Translations under genes and position numbers: made by a program
From: Paraburkholderia aspalathi
GTDB taxonomy: Bacteria; Pseudomonadota; Gammaproteobacteria; Burkholderiales; Burkholderiaceae
NCBI RefSeq assembly: GCF_900116445.1
Contig: NZ_FPBH01000010.1
Span: 124,001-188,000, forward strand
Length of the DNA: 64,000 nt
Reading direction: 5' to 3'
Part shown: piece after piece, positions 8,884 to 18,256 of the stretch
Layout: each line of letters begins with the position of its first letter
Position numbering within the stretch: position 1 is the stretch's first letter
The notes under the pieces: generated by a model
Databases searched by the model: none
What the model was told of the DNA's origin: nothing
What the model saw: the letters and a program-made list of their open reading frames with translations, nothing else

Positions 8884-9909
8884 TCAACGTTGCGCAAGCA
8901 ACATGCCGCGCAAATCGCCGAACACCTGCTCGGCACTCAACTGCTTCAGGCAGTTCAGATGCCCGAGCGGACACTCGCGCTGAAAACAGGGGCTGCATTC
9001 GAGATGAAGCCATTGTACCTTCGCGAGCTCGGACAAGGGCGGCGTGTGGCGCGGATCGGTCGAACCGTACACGGCCACCAGCGGCCGGCGCAGCGCGGCG
9101 GCCACGTGCATCAGGCCGGAATCGTTGGTGACGACCGCGTTGGCCCGCGAGATCAGCGCGCAAGCTTCGCTCAGCGCGGTCTGGCCGCACAGGTTGCGCA
9201 CGTTCGGCGCCTTCTCGGCGATGGCCTGGGCAAGCGGCGCGTCTTTCGGCGAGCCGAGCGCGATGATCTGCGTGTAGGGGAACGACTGGCCGACGATCTG
9301 CGCGAGCGCGGCGAAATGCTCGGGCGGCCAGCGCTTGGCCGGACCGTACTCGGCACCCGGGCAGAACACCAGCAGCGGCACGCGCGTATCCAGATTGAAG
9401 CGCGCCGAGACCCGCGACGCTTCGTTCAGATCCGCGTCGAGCCGCGGCATCGGCAGGTCGTCGGGGACCTTGGCGCCTTGCGCGTAGGCAAGGGCGGCGT
9501 AATGACCGACCATCGGCGGGCGCTCGTCTTTGCGCGGATTCGAGTGACGCACGTTCAGCAGGCCGTAGCGGCTCTCGCCGGTGTAGCCGATGCGCAGCGG
9601 AATGCCCGCCATCCACGGGATCAGCGCCGACTTGAGCGAATTCGGCAGCACGTAGGCCGCGTCGTAGCCGACATCGCGCAAGTCGCTCGCCAGCTGCCAG
9701 CGGCGCAGCATCTGCAGCTTGCCGTGCGCGAGGTCGGTTGCGTAGACGTCGCGAATCTCGGGCATGCGTTCGAGCACGGGCGCGACCCACGAGGGCGCGA
9801 CCGCGTCGATCACGATGCGCGGATGCAATTTCACGAGGCGCGCAAACAGCGGCTGCGCCATCAATGCGTCACCGATCCAGTTCGGTGCGATAACCAACGC
9901 GCGACGCAT
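8884..9909 (-). CDS. waaF: ADP-heptose:LPS heptosyltransferase II
   Basis: A 341-residue glycosyltransferase family 9 enzyme that adds the second heptose to the LPS inner core at the cytoplasmic face of the inner membrane. The start MRRALVIAPNWIGDALMAQP and the segment VTNDSGLMHVAAALRRPLVAVYGSTDP are characteristic of WaaF. Length fits the family. It lies downstream of ilvE and the zinc-finger gene on the same strand, separated from them by a terminator-like hairpin, so it probably has its own promoter. Confidence 0.95.
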   Translation of the reverse strand: MRRALVIAPNWIGDALMAQPLFARLVKLHPRIVIDAVAPSWVAPVLERMPEIRDVYATDLAHGKLQMLRRWQLASDLRDVGYDAAYVLPNSLKSALIPWMAGIPLRIGYTGESRYGLLNVRHSNPRKDERPPMVGHYAALAYAQGAKVPDDLPMPRLDADLNEASRVSARFNLDTRVPLLVFCPGAEYGPAKRWPPEHFAALAQIVGQSFPYTQIIALGSPKDAPLAQAIAEKAPNVRNLCGQTALSEACALISRANAVVTNDSGLMHVAAALRRPLVAVYGSTDPRHTPPLSELAKVQWLHLECSPCFQRECPLGHLNCLKQLSAEQVFGDLRGMLLAQR

Positions 9910-9973
9910 CAGAGTGGGTGTCCGGTGTCGAAACGAAGCGCCGCGCGAACCATGCGCGTGGCGTTCGATTGGG

Positions 9974-10003
9974 TAAAAAGGGAAAAGCCGCGAGCCTTGC
10001 GGC
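9974..10003 (-). terminator. Probable terminator after the ilvE/zinc-finger unit
   Basis: On the minus strand GCCGC, a 7-base loop and GCGGC are followed by TTTT, CCC and TTTTT. The stem is short. It lies between the zinc-finger gene and waaF. Confidence 0.5.
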
Positions 10004-10061
10004 GCGGATCCGGCATGACCGGTCCCGCCGCGGCTGCGGCCTTACTGCGAAGCGCTTGCGT

Positions 10062-10256
10062 TCAGTGACCCTTGACCACTTCGCCGTCGCGCAGCTTGTA
10101 ACGCGTGCTGCAGTACGGGCATTTCGCTTCGCCGTGCGTGACGTCGATAAAGACGCGCGGGTGCGCGCTCCAGCGCGGCATGGCCGGATTCGGGCAGTAC
10201 GCCGGCAGATCTTTTGCGGTCAATTCGACCAGCGGCATTTCTTTGATTTCGCTCAT
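10062..10256 (-). CDS. Small CHCC-type zinc-finger protein
   Basis: A 64-residue protein of the zf-CHCC family, related to the C-terminal domain of mitochondrial complex I subunit NDUFS6. Likely zinc ligands are Cys21, His41, Cys46 and Cys49 (AYCPNP, VTHGEAKCPYC). I chose the start at MSEIKEM because it gives the usual family length; a longer in-frame start at 10325 would overlap the ilvE end region and add a non-conserved stretch. It is 77 bases downstream of ilvE, a common arrangement in Burkholderiaceae. The role is not established. Confidence 0.88.
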   Translation of the reverse strand: MSEIKEMPLVELTAKDLPAYCPNPAMPRWSAHPRVFIDVTHGEAKCPYCSTRYKLRDGEVVKGH

Positions 10257-10333
10257 GAGGAGTTTCTCGTTGTATGCAGGGTGCGTGCGTTGCGCCGGTA
10301 AAGGCCAAGGGCCTTGGGCCGGCACAGCGTGCG

Positions 10334-11257
10334 TTAGATTTTGGTGAGCCAGTGCGCGTACTTGTCGCTCTTGCCGTTCACGATATCGAAGAAGCCGGAT
10401 TGCAGCTTCTCGGTGATCGGACCGCGTGCGCCCGAGCCGATCGTGCGGTTGTCGAGTTCGCGGATCGGCGTGACTTCCGCGGCGGTGCCGGTGAAGAACG
10501 CTTCGTCGCAGGTATAGACCTCGTCACGCGTGATGCGCTTTTCGATCACCTGGATGCCCGCGTCGCGCGCCAGCGTGATGATCGTGTCGCGCGTGATGCC
10601 GTCGAGGCACGACGACAAATCCGGCGTGTACAGCTTGCCGTTGTTCACGAGGAAGAAGTTCTCGCCGGAGCCTTCCGACACGTAGCCGTCCACGTCCAGC
10701 AGCAGCGCTTCGTCGTAACCGTCGGCAATCGCTTCCTGGTTGGCGAGGATCGAGTTCACGTACCAGCCCGAGGCCTTGGCACGGACCATCGACACGTTCA
10801 CGTGATGGCGCGTAAACGACGAGGTCTTCACGCGGATGCCCTTGGCGATACCGTCTTCGCCGAGGTAAGCGCCCCACGGCCAGGCGGCGATCGCCACGTG
10901 GATCGTGTTGCCCTTGGCCGACACGCCGAGCTTTTCCGAGCCGACCCAGATGATCGGGCGCAGGTAGCAGGATTCGAGTTTGTTTTCACGGACCACTTCG
11001 TACTGCGCCGCGGCCAGCGTTTCGTGACCGAACGGCACGTCCATCTGGAAGATCTTGGCCGAATTCAGGAGACGCTTGGTATGTTCCTGGAGGCGAAAAA
11101 TCGCCGTGCCGCCGTCAGCCGTCTTGTAGGCGCGTACGCCTTCGAAAACGCCCATGCCGTAATGCAACGTGTGCGTCAGCACGTGGATCTTGGCATCGCG
11201 CCAGTCGATGAGCTTGCCATCCATCCAGATCTTGCCGTCGCGATCGGCCATTGACAT
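10334..11257 (-). CDS. ilvE: Branched-chain amino acid aminotransferase
   Basis: A 307-residue fold-type IV PLP enzyme, cytoplasmic, for the last step of Leu, Ile and Val synthesis and the first step of their breakdown. The PLP lysine is Lys161 in VRAKASGWYVNS. The segments LHYGMGVFEGVRAYKT and DGYVSEGSGENFFLV are classical IlvE signatures. The divergent azlCD genes encode a branched-chain amino acid exporter, so the pair joins synthesis and export of the same compounds. Confidence 0.96.
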   Translation of the reverse strand: MSMADRDGKIWMDGKLIDWRDAKIHVLTHTLHYGMGVFEGVRAYKTADGGTAIFRLQEHTKRLLNSAKIFQMDVPFGHETLAAAQYEVVRENKLESCYLRPIIWVGSEKLGVSAKGNTIHVAIAAWPWGAYLGEDGIAKGIRVKTSSFTRHHVNVSMVRAKASGWYVNSILANQEAIADGYDEALLLDVDGYVSEGSGENFFLVNNGKLYTPDLSSCLDGITRDTIITLARDAGIQVIEKRITRDEVYTCDEAFFTGTAAEVTPIRELDNRTIGSGARGPITEKLQSGFFDIVNGKSDKYAHWLTKI

Positions 11258-11340
11258 GCGATTCTCCAGCGGTGCGGTGAAAGAGCGTTATTTTAGCGTC
11301 TTTTGCACAAGGAACGGGCATTTGGCCGCATGCCGGGCGC

Positions 11341-11346
11341 TATAAT
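11341..11346 (+). promoter_or_regulatory. Candidate -10 element of the azlCD promoter
   Basis: A perfect TATAAT lies 101 bases before the chosen azlC start, in the ilvE-azlC divergent region. No good -35 is found at 16-18 bases spacing. Confidence 0.4.
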
Positions 11347-11447
11347 TCGGCGCACGCATAATTCATCCGGATGCGCCAGCGGGTGCTTGACGACCTGGCG
11401 CCGACCTCCCTTCGTTGCGCCGCCGCCTGGCGCCCGCGTTTCGCCCC

Positions 11448-12194
11448 ATGCTCGCTCGCTTGTCAGATACCGATCGCCGTTCCTTTCGTCAGGGCGCGCG
11501 CGACTATTCGCCCACGCTGATGGCGATCTTCTCCTGGGGTCTCGTCACCGGCATCGCCATGAGCAAGTCCGTGCTCACGCTGCCGCAGGCGCTCACCATG
11601 TCGCTGCTCTGCTACGCCGGATCGTCGCAACTGGCCGTGCTGCCGTTGCTGGCCGCCAAGCTGCCGATCTGGACCGTGCTGCTCACCGCCGCGATGGTCA
11701 ATACGCGTTTCGTGATCTTCAGCGCCGGTCTCGCACCGCATTTTTCCTATCTGCCGATGTGGCGCCGCATCGTGCTCGGCTACTTCAACGGCGACGTGAT
11801 CTATCTGTTGTTCCAGAAGAAGAGCTTCCAGACCGGTTACGTGCCGGGCAAAGAGGCGTACTTCTGGGGCATGGCGGTGTGCAGCTGGTTGTCGTGGCAG
11901 GTCTCGTCGATCGTCGGCATTCTGCTGGCGAGCCTGATTCCGGATAACTGGGGCCTCGCGCTGGCAGGCACGCTGGCGTTGCTGCCCATCATGGTGTCGG
12001 CGATCGCCACGCGCTCCACGCTGGTCGCGGTCAGCATCGCCGGGCTGGTGTCGCTGCTCGCTTTCGACCTGCCGTACCGGCTTGCGCTGCCGCTCGCGGT
12101 GATTGCGGCGATTATCGCGGGCAGCGCGGCCGATCTAATGGTCGAGCGCGCCGACTTGCGCCGCATCCGCAACAGCGCCGGAGATTCCCAATGA
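11448..12194 (+). CDS. azlC: AzlC family branched-chain amino acid exporter, large subunit
   Basis: A 248-residue inner-membrane protein of the AzlC/YgaZ family, which pairs with a small AzlD/YgaH protein to export branched-chain amino acids. The conserved start RQGARDYSPTLMAIFSWGLV and the segments YAGSSQLAVLPLLA and AAMVNTRFVIFSAGLAPH fit the family. An in-frame ATG at 11415 would add 11 residues. The stop overlaps the azlD start by 4 bases (ATGA). Confidence 0.9.
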   Translation: MLARLSDTDRRSFRQGARDYSPTLMAIFSWGLVTGIAMSKSVLTLPQALTMSLLCYAGSSQLAVLPLLAAKLPIWTVLLTAAMVNTRFVIFSAGLAPHFSYLPMWRRIVLGYFNGDVIYLLFQKKSFQTGYVPGKEAYFWGMAVCSWLSWQVSSIVGILLASLIPDNWGLALAGTLALLPIMVSAIATRSTLVAVSIAGLVSLLAFDLPYRLALPLAVIAAIIAGSAADLMVERADLRRIRNSAGDSQ

Positions 12195-12514
12195 CGTCCT
12201 TACAGATCTGGCTGTCCATTATCGGCATGACCTTCGTCACCGCGGTGACACGCGCGATGTTTCTAATCGGCGGCGAGCGCACGGTTTTGCCGGCGCGCGT
12301 CCAGCGGATGCTGCGCTATGCGCCGGCCGCGGCGCTTGCCGCCGTCGTGCTGCCCGATGTGCTGGCGACGCCGGAGGGGCTCTCGTTCGCGCCCTCGAAC
12401 CACGAGTTTTACGCGACGCTATCCGGTCTGGCGTGGTTTATGTGGCGCCGCACCATGCTCGGCACGATTGTGGTGGGAATGGCCGTGTTCACGCTCTTGC
12501 GCCTCTTCATGTAA
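12191..12514 (+). CDS. azlD: AzlD family branched-chain amino acid exporter, small subunit
   Basis: A 107-residue membrane protein with four hydrophobic segments, the usual size for AzlD/YgaH. RMLRYAPAAALAAVVLPDVL is typical. It overlaps azlC by 4 bases, so translation is coupled and a 1:1 complex is expected. Confidence 0.9.
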   Translation: MTSLQIWLSIIGMTFVTAVTRAMFLIGGERTVLPARVQRMLRYAPAAALAAVVLPDVLATPEGLSFAPSNHEFYATLSGLAWFMWRRTMLGTIVVGMAVFTLLRLFM

Positions 12515-12786
12515 TTGATTGGAACGAAAATGCTGCACTGCGACATGCGCGGCGCATTCTTCAAATACGGGACATTCGCCTGGTTGCGGGTCAGAAGGCC
12601 GTGTGGATAAGTTAAAATGGGTGTTTCCGGGATAAGCGCGCCGCTGCATGGCGCGACAGCCGCGGCTTTGCCGCCGGCGCCCGACTCAGTGGAGCCGCTG
12701 CCGTGCCGAAGCGCTGGAGTTTGCCGCGCTTAAGGTCCAGCGCGTCGTCCGCCACCGCCTTCCCATCAACTCGCACATACACGCCC

Positions 12787-13980
12787 ATGAACAAGGTATT
12801 GCGTCTCTCCGATCTGATCGCCGAAGGCAAGCTGTCCGGCAAGCGCGTGTTCATCCGCGCCGATCTGAACGTGCCGCAGGACGATCAAGGCAACATCACC
12901 GAAGACACCCGCATCCGCGCCTCCGTGCCGGCGATCAAGGCCGCGCTGGACGCAGGCGCCGCCGTGATGGTCACGTCGCACCTGGGCCGCCCGACCGAAG
13001 GCGAGTTCAAGCCGGAAGATTCGCTCGCGCCGGTCGCGAAGCGCCTCGCCGAGCTGCTTGGCCGTGACGTGCCGCTGGTCGCCAACTGGGTCGAAAACGG
13101 CGTGAACGTCGCGCCGGGCCAGCTCGTGCTGCTGGAAAACTGCCGCGTCAACAAGGGCGAAAAGAAGGATTCCGACGAGCTCGCGCAGAAAATGGCGAAG
13201 CTCTGCGACGTCTACGTGAATGACGCATTCGGCACTGCGCACCGCGCCGAAGCCACCACGCACGGCATCGCCAAATACGCGCCGATCGCTTGCGCCGGCC
13301 CGCTGCTGGCCGCCGAGCTCGAAGCGCTCGGTAAGGCGCTGGGCGCGCCGAAGCGTCCGCTGGTGGCGATCGTCGCCGGCTCGAAGGTGTCCACCAAGCT
13401 GACCATTCTGAAGTCGCTGGCCGACAAGGTCGATCAGTTGATTGTGGGCGGCGGCATCGCCAATACGTTCATGCTGGCGGCGGGCCTCAAGATCGGCAAG
13501 TCGCTTGCCGAAGCCGATCTGGTCGCCGAAGCCAAGACAATCATCGACGCAGCGAAAGCCCGCGGCGCCTCGGTGCCGATCCCGACCGACGTGGTCACGG
13601 CGAAAGAGTTTTCTCCGACCGCCAAGGCTGAAGTCAAGGCCGTCGCCGACGTGCAAGACGACGACATGATCCTCGACATCGGACCGGAAACCGCCAAGGT
13701 GCTCGCCGCACAACTGGAAAAAGCCGGCACGATCGTGTGGAACGGTCCGGTCGGCGTGTTCGAATTTGATCAGTTCGGCAACGGTACGAAGACGCTGGCT
13801 GACGCGATCGCCAAATCGTCGGCGTTCTCGATTGCAGGCGGCGGCGATACGCTCGCGGCGATTGCCAAGTACGGCATCCACGACAAGGTCAGCTACATCT
13901 CGACGGGCGGCGGCGCCTTCCTCGAGTTCCTCGAGGGCAAGACACTCCCCGCTGTCGCAGTTCTGGAATCGCGGGCTTAA
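12787..13980 (+). CDS. pgk: Phosphoglycerate kinase
   Basis: A 397-residue cytoplasmic glycolytic enzyme that transfers phosphate from 1,3-bisphosphoglycerate to ADP. The substrate-binding RADLNVPQD and SHLGRPTEG segments and the nucleotide-binding GGGDTLAAI segment near the C-terminus are present. The start at 12787 (MNKVLRLSDL) matches the family; a longer frame from 12703 is not supported. It heads a glycolytic cluster with pyk and fbaA. The 272 bases upstream hold an A/T-rich GTTAAAATGG near 12611, the only promoter-like stretch seen. Confidence 0.97.
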   Translation: MNKVLRLSDLIAEGKLSGKRVFIRADLNVPQDDQGNITEDTRIRASVPAIKAALDAGAAVMVTSHLGRPTEGEFKPEDSLAPVAKRLAELLGRDVPLVANWVENGVNVAPGQLVLLENCRVNKGEKKDSDELAQKMAKLCDVYVNDAFGTAHRAEATTHGIAKYAPIACAGPLLAAELEALGKALGAPKRPLVAIVAGSKVSTKLTILKSLADKVDQLIVGGGIANTFMLAAGLKIGKSLAEADLVAEAKTIIDAAKARGASVPIPTDVVTAKEFSPTAKAEVKAVADVQDDDMILDIGPETAKVLAAQLEKAGTIVWNGPVGVFEFDQFGNGTKTLADAIAKSSAFSIAGGGDTLAAIAKYGIHDKVSYISTGGGAFLEFLEGKTLPAVAVLESRA

Positions 13981-14407
13981 CGTGGTGACGCGCTCCCCCT
14001 CAGCGAAGTCTGCAAAAGCGCGCGGCGGCAAGCCGCGCAACACCGCAGCAGCAACGGCAGGGGAGCGCGAAGCGCGCTCCGCCGCCACAGCGGCCGTGGC
14101 TGAAGCCGCCGCCCCGCAGCAGCAGGAATCCGAGTTGTCCCTCGCGCTCGCGGAGTTGACCACTGCCGGCGAGGCAGCGGAATTGTCCACCGGACAAGCC
14201 GCCCACTCGCCCGCAGAACTCCCGGACGACGAGACGACGCTCGCCCCTTCACCGGCGCGCCCCGTGCCGGTATCGAACACCGCTTCACCCCATAAAGCGA
14301 CGCTGGTTTCAACCGGCGCGCAGCCCCCAGCAGCACCCTTCGGTGCGCAGCCTCCGCATCCGACTCGCAGCGCTCATTCCAGCGATCCCACCCAGACGAG
14401 GAGACTC
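13981..14407 (+). other. pgk-pyk gap: 427 bases with an open frame fused to pyk
   Basis: This stretch has no recognised gene, but the pyk reading frame stays open through all of it and back into pgk. Two adjacent GTG codons at 13982 and 13985 could start a 142-residue Ala/Pro/Ser/Thr-rich extension of pyruvate kinase. The extension has no recognisable domain and looks low-complexity. A good ribosome site directly before 14408 argues that pyk starts there. The gap may instead be a long untranslated leader. Confidence 0.4.
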
Positions 14408-15844
14408 ATGCATCGCGCCACCAAGATTGTCGCTACCATCGGACCGGCTTCCAGTACGCCGGAAATCCTGCTGCAAATGATTCAGGCAGGCGCCGACGTG
14501 GTGCGGCTCAATTTCTCGCACGGCACGGCCGACGACCACCGCCAGCGCGCCGATTTCGTGCGCGAGGCGGCCCGCCAGGCCGGCCGTGAAGTTGCCATCA
14601 TGGCTGACCTGCAAGGCCCGAAGATTCGGGTCGGCAAATTCGAAAACGGCAAGACCACGCTGGTTGCCGGCAGCCCGTTCATCCTCGACGCCGAGTGCGA
14701 ACTTGGCAACGACGATCGCGTCGGCCTCGACTACAAAGACCTGCCGCGCGACCTGAAACCGGGCGACGTGCTGTTGCTCAACGACGGCCTGATCGTGCTC
14801 GACGTCGTGCGCGTGCTCGGCAGCGAGATCCACACCACCGTGAAGATCGGCGGCGATCTGTCGAACAACAAGGGCATCAACCGCCAGGGCGGCGGACTGA
14901 CGGCGCCGGCCCTGACGGCCAAGGACATGGAAGACATCCGCACGGCGATGTCGATCGGTGTGGATTTCGTCGCGGTATCGTTCCCCAAGAACGCCACCGA
15001 CATGGAAATGGCCCGCCAGCTCGCGAACATCGCGGGTGCACCCTATGGCATCAAGCCGAAGATGATCGCGAAGATCGAGCGGGCGGAAGCGATTCCGGCG
15101 CTGCAAGGCATCCTCGACGCATCGGACGGCATCATGGTTGCGCGCGGCGACTTGGCCGTGGAAGTGGGCAATGCCGCAGTTCCTGCGCTGCAAAAGCGCA
15201 TGATTCGTATGGCCCGCGAATCGAACAAGTTCGTGATCACCGCGACCCAGATGATGGAATCGATGATCTACGCGCCGGTGCCGACCCGCGCCGAAGTGTC
15301 GGACGTCGCCAACGCGGTGCTGGACGGCACGGACGCGGTGATGTTGTCGGCTGAATCCGCAGCGGGCAAGTACCCGGTGCAGACCATCGAGACGATGGCG
15401 GCGATCTGCCTCGAAGCTGAAAAGTCGGAGCAGTCGGAGCTGGATAAGGATTTCCTCGACCGCACGTTTACGCGAATCGACCAGTCCATCGCCATGGGTG
15501 CGCTGTTCACGGCGTTCCACCTGGGCGCGAAGGCGATTGTCGCGTTGACCGAATCGGGTTCGACCGCGCTGTGGATGTCGCGTCACTGGACGCACGTGCC
15601 GATTTTCGCGCTCACGCCGCGCGTCGGCAGCGAACGGGCGATGGCGATCTACCGCAACGTTACGTCGCTGCATCTGGACACCAGCACCGACCGCGACACC
15701 GCGTTGCAGCAGGCGCTGGAAACAGTGGTCGGCAAGGGCTACGCATCGCGCGGCGACATGGTGGTGCTGACCGTCGGCGAGCCGATGGGTCAGGCAGGCG
15801 GTACGAATACGCTGAAGATCGTGCGCGTTGGTGAACCGTATTGA
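14408..15844 (+). CDS. pyk: Pyruvate kinase
   Basis: A 478-residue cytoplasmic enzyme making pyruvate and ATP from phosphoenolpyruvate. Signatures are TKIVATIGPASS at the N-terminus, MADLQGPKIRVG, MIAKIERAEAIPAL (catalytic lysine) and ITATQMMESMI. The C-terminal domain is complete. The start at 14408 has GAGGAGA 5 bases upstream and matches family length. The frame is open far upstream (see the pgk-pyk gap). Confidence 0.96.
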   Translation: MHRATKIVATIGPASSTPEILLQMIQAGADVVRLNFSHGTADDHRQRADFVREAARQAGREVAIMADLQGPKIRVGKFENGKTTLVAGSPFILDAECELGNDDRVGLDYKDLPRDLKPGDVLLLNDGLIVLDVVRVLGSEIHTTVKIGGDLSNNKGINRQGGGLTAPALTAKDMEDIRTAMSIGVDFVAVSFPKNATDMEMARQLANIAGAPYGIKPKMIAKIERAEAIPALQGILDASDGIMVARGDLAVEVGNAAVPALQKRMIRMARESNKFVITATQMMESMIYAPVPTRAEVSDVANAVLDGTDAVMLSAESAAGKYPVQTIETMAAICLEAEKSEQSELDKDFLDRTFTRIDQSIAMGALFTAFHLGAKAIVALTESGSTALWMSRHWTHVPIFALTPRVGSERAMAIYRNVTSLHLDTSTDRDTALQQALETVVGKGYASRGDMVVLTVGEPMGQAGGTNTLKIVRVGEPY

Positions 15845-15856
15845 TTTGACGCACTG

Positions 15857-15904
15857 TGTGTATAGCGGAAGTAACTGCTAAAGCACTTACTTCTGCCCTA
15901 CACA
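15857..15904 (+). other. Stem-loop after pyk
   Basis: TGTGTATAGCGGAAGTAA pairs, with three mismatches, with TTACTTCTGCCCTACACA across a 12-base loop. No T run follows, so it may be a weak terminator or an mRNA-protecting hairpin. It lies in the 272-base pyk-fbaA gap. Confidence 0.4.
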
Positions 15905-16116
15905 GCAGACTGCTCGATCGGCACAGGCTTGATTGAGCGAAGCAGGCTGTCATGCCCCGCGAGAGGCGGCGCACAGACTCCAATCGCGCGTGCGGTAAAG
16001 GTCCGCAGGTGACGCGCTTTAGGGAATGTGTGAACGGGTATGCAGCTTGCTCCGCGATAAAATCGCCCAAAAAGATGCCGACGGCACAGAATTCATTTCA
16101 ATCTAAGGAGTTAAGC

Positions 16117-17181
16117 ATGCCTCTCGTATCAATGCGTCAACTGCTGGACCATGCCGCCGAAAACGGTTATGGCATTCCGGCATTCAACGTGAACAACCTG
16201 GAGCAGGTGCAGGCGATCATGTTCGCAGCGGACAAGGTCAACGCCCCGGTCATCATGCAGGCGTCGGCCGGCGCGCGTAAGTACGCGGGCGAGCCGTTCC
16301 TGCGCCACCTGATCGAAGCCGCGGTCGAGTCGTATCCGCATATTCCGGTCGTGATGCACCAGGATCACGGCCAGTCGCCGGCGGTCTGTATGGCGGCGAT
16401 CCGCAGCGGTTTCACCAGCGTGATGATGGACGGTTCGCTCGAAGCCGACGGCAAGACGGTCGCTTCGTACGAATACAATGTCGAAGTGTCGCGCAAGGTG
16501 GTTGAAGCGGCGCATTCGATCGGCATCACGGTGGAAGCGGAACTGGGCGTGCTCGGTTCGCTGGAAACCATGAAGGGCGACAAGGAAGACGGCCACGGCG
16601 CGGAAGGCACGATGACCCGCGAGCAACTGCTGACCGATCCGGAGCAGGCTGCCGACTTCGTCAAGCTGACGCAATGCGACGCGCTGGCAATCGCGATCGG
16701 TACGTCGCACGGCGCGTACAAGTTCAGCAAGAAGCCCACGGGCGACATCCTGTCGATCCAGCGCATCAAGGAAATTCACCAGCGCATTCCGAACACGCAC
16801 CTGGTGATGCACGGTTCGTCGTCGGTGCCGCAGGAACTGCTCGCGGAAATCCGCGAATTTGGCGGCGACATGAAGGAAACCTACGGCGTGCCGGTCGAGG
16901 AAATTCAGGAAGGTATCAAGAACGGCGTGCGCAAGGTCAATATCGACACCGACCTGCGTCTGGCGATCACCGGTGCGATCCGCCGCTACATGGCGACCAA
17001 TCCGGGCAAGTTCGATCCGCGCGACTACCTGAAGCCTGCGCGTGAAGCCGCGATGAAGATCTGTCTCGAGCGTTTCACGCAATTTGGCTGCGAAGGCCAG
17101 GCTGGCAAGATCAAGCCGGTTTCGCTTGATAAAATCGCGGAGAAGTACAAATCGGGCGAGCTCGCGCAAGTCGTCCGCTAA
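16117..17181 (+). CDS. fbaA: Fructose-bisphosphate aldolase, class II
   Basis: A 354-residue zinc-dependent aldolase (Cbb/Fba type) that splits fructose 1,6-bisphosphate. PVVMHQDHGQSP carries metal-binding and catalytic residues, and VEAELGVLGSLE, HGAYKF and VMHGSSSVPQ carry further metal and phosphate ligands. It starts at 16117 after a strong TAAGGAG; the frame is open from 15952, but that extension lacks family similarity. The length of about 354 fits the form paired with cbb/pyk genes in Burkholderiaceae. A strong terminator follows. Confidence 0.97.
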   Translation: MPLVSMRQLLDHAAENGYGIPAFNVNNLEQVQAIMFAADKVNAPVIMQASAGARKYAGEPFLRHLIEAAVESYPHIPVVMHQDHGQSPAVCMAAIRSGFTSVMMDGSLEADGKTVASYEYNVEVSRKVVEAAHSIGITVEAELGVLGSLETMKGDKEDGHGAEGTMTREQLLTDPEQAADFVKLTQCDALAIAIGTSHGAYKFSKKPTGDILSIQRIKEIHQRIPNTHLVMHGSSSVPQELLAEIREFGGDMKETYGVPVEEIQEGIKNGVRKVNIDTDLRLAITGAIRRYMATNPGKFDPRDYLKPAREAAMKICLERFTQFGCEGQAGKIKPVSLDKIAEKYKSGELAQVVR

Positions 17182-17230
17182 GCTATAAGCAGGCTCTACA
17201 TCTGGCCGATTGGCCAGGTTGTCGTCCGAT

Positions 17231-17271
17231 CGCCGTTCCCGCATCATCCGGGGAACGGCGTTTCCCTTTTG
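17231..17271 (+). terminator. Terminator between fbaA and purC
   Basis: A perfect 10-bp stem CGCCGTTCCC / GGGAACGGCG with a 10-base loop is followed by TTT, CCC and TTTT. A smaller hairpin CTGGCC / GGCCAG lies just before it (17202-17217). Confidence 0.85.
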
Positions 17272-17313
17272 TTCCGGTCATACTTTTTGCCCCACTTTTA
17301 GCGAACCACGACG

Positions 17314-18204
17314 ATGTCTACCCTTTACGAATCCACGCTCCACTCGCTGCCGCTGCTCGGCCGCGGTAAAGTCCGCGACAACTATGCGGTGGGCAACGAC
17401 CAGTTGCTGATTGTCACGACCGACCGTCTGTCGGCGTTCGACGTCATCATGGGCGAGCCGATTCCGAATAAGGGCCGCGTGCTCAACGAAATGGCGAACT
17501 TCTGGTTCGAGAAACTCAAGCATGTGGTGCCGAATCACCTCACGGGCGTGGCGCCCGAATCCGTGGTGGCGGCTGACGAAGTCGAGCAGGTGAAGGGCCG
17601 CGCCGTGGTGGTGAAGCGTCTCGAGCCGATCCTCGTTGAAGCGGTGGTGCGCGGCTATCTGGCCGGCAGCGGCTGGAAAGACTACCAGGCAACCGGTTCG
17701 GTGTGCGGTGTGGAACTGCCGCCGGGCCTGCAAAACGCACAAAAACTGCCCGAGCCGATTTTCACGCCGGCAGCCAAGGCCGAAATGGGCCACCACGACG
17801 AGAACATTACGTACAACGAGATGGAACGCCGCATCGGCACCGAACTGTCGGCCACGATCCGCGACATCTCGATCAAGCTGTACAAGGAAGCCGCTGACTA
17901 TGCTGCAACGCGCGGCATCATCATCGCGGATACGAAGTTCGAATTCGGTCTGGATAACCACGGCCAGCTGTATCTGATGGACGAGGCGCTGACCGCCGAC
18001 TCGTCGCGTTTCTGGCCGGCTGATCAGTACCAGGTCGGCACCAACCCGCCGTCGTTCGACAAGCAGTTCGTGCGCGACTGGCTCGAAACCCAGCCGTGGA
18101 AGAAAGAGCCGCCCGCACCGAAGCTGCCGGACGATGTGGTCACGAAAACGGGCGAGAAGTATCAGGAAGCGCTCGAACGCCTGACCGGACACAAGCTCGC
18201 TTAA
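17314..18204 (+). CDS. purC: Phosphoribosylaminoimidazole-succinocarboxamide synthase
   Basis: A 296-residue SAICAR synthetase, which joins aspartate to CAIR using ATP in purine synthesis. The N-terminal GRGKVRDNYAVGNDQLLIVT is the nucleotide-binding start of the family, and IIIADTKFEFG plus LMDEALTADSSRFWP are classical. Length fits the longer SAICAR synthetase type. It is followed 52 bases later by purE, and then purK, forming a purine operon. Confidence 0.97.
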   Translation: MSTLYESTLHSLPLLGRGKVRDNYAVGNDQLLIVTTDRLSAFDVIMGEPIPNKGRVLNEMANFWFEKLKHVVPNHLTGVAPESVVAADEVEQVKGRAVVVKRLEPILVEAVVRGYLAGSGWKDYQATGSVCGVELPPGLQNAQKLPEPIFTPAAKAEMGHHDENITYNEMERRIGTELSATIRDISIKLYKEAADYAATRGIIIADTKFEFGLDNHGQLYLMDEALTADSSRFWPADQYQVGTNPPSFDKQFVRDWLETQPWKKEPPAPKLPDDVVTKTGEKYQEALERLTGHKLA

Positions 18205-18256
18205 GTACGCTTACCTGGCTATATCTGCAGTGCTCAAGAAACAAGGAAGCCGTACC

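Noticed and set aside
10008..10325. Longer start of the zinc-finger protein (87 residues)
   Set aside because: The added residues are not family-like and would reach into the ilvE end region; the 64-residue form has the usual length.
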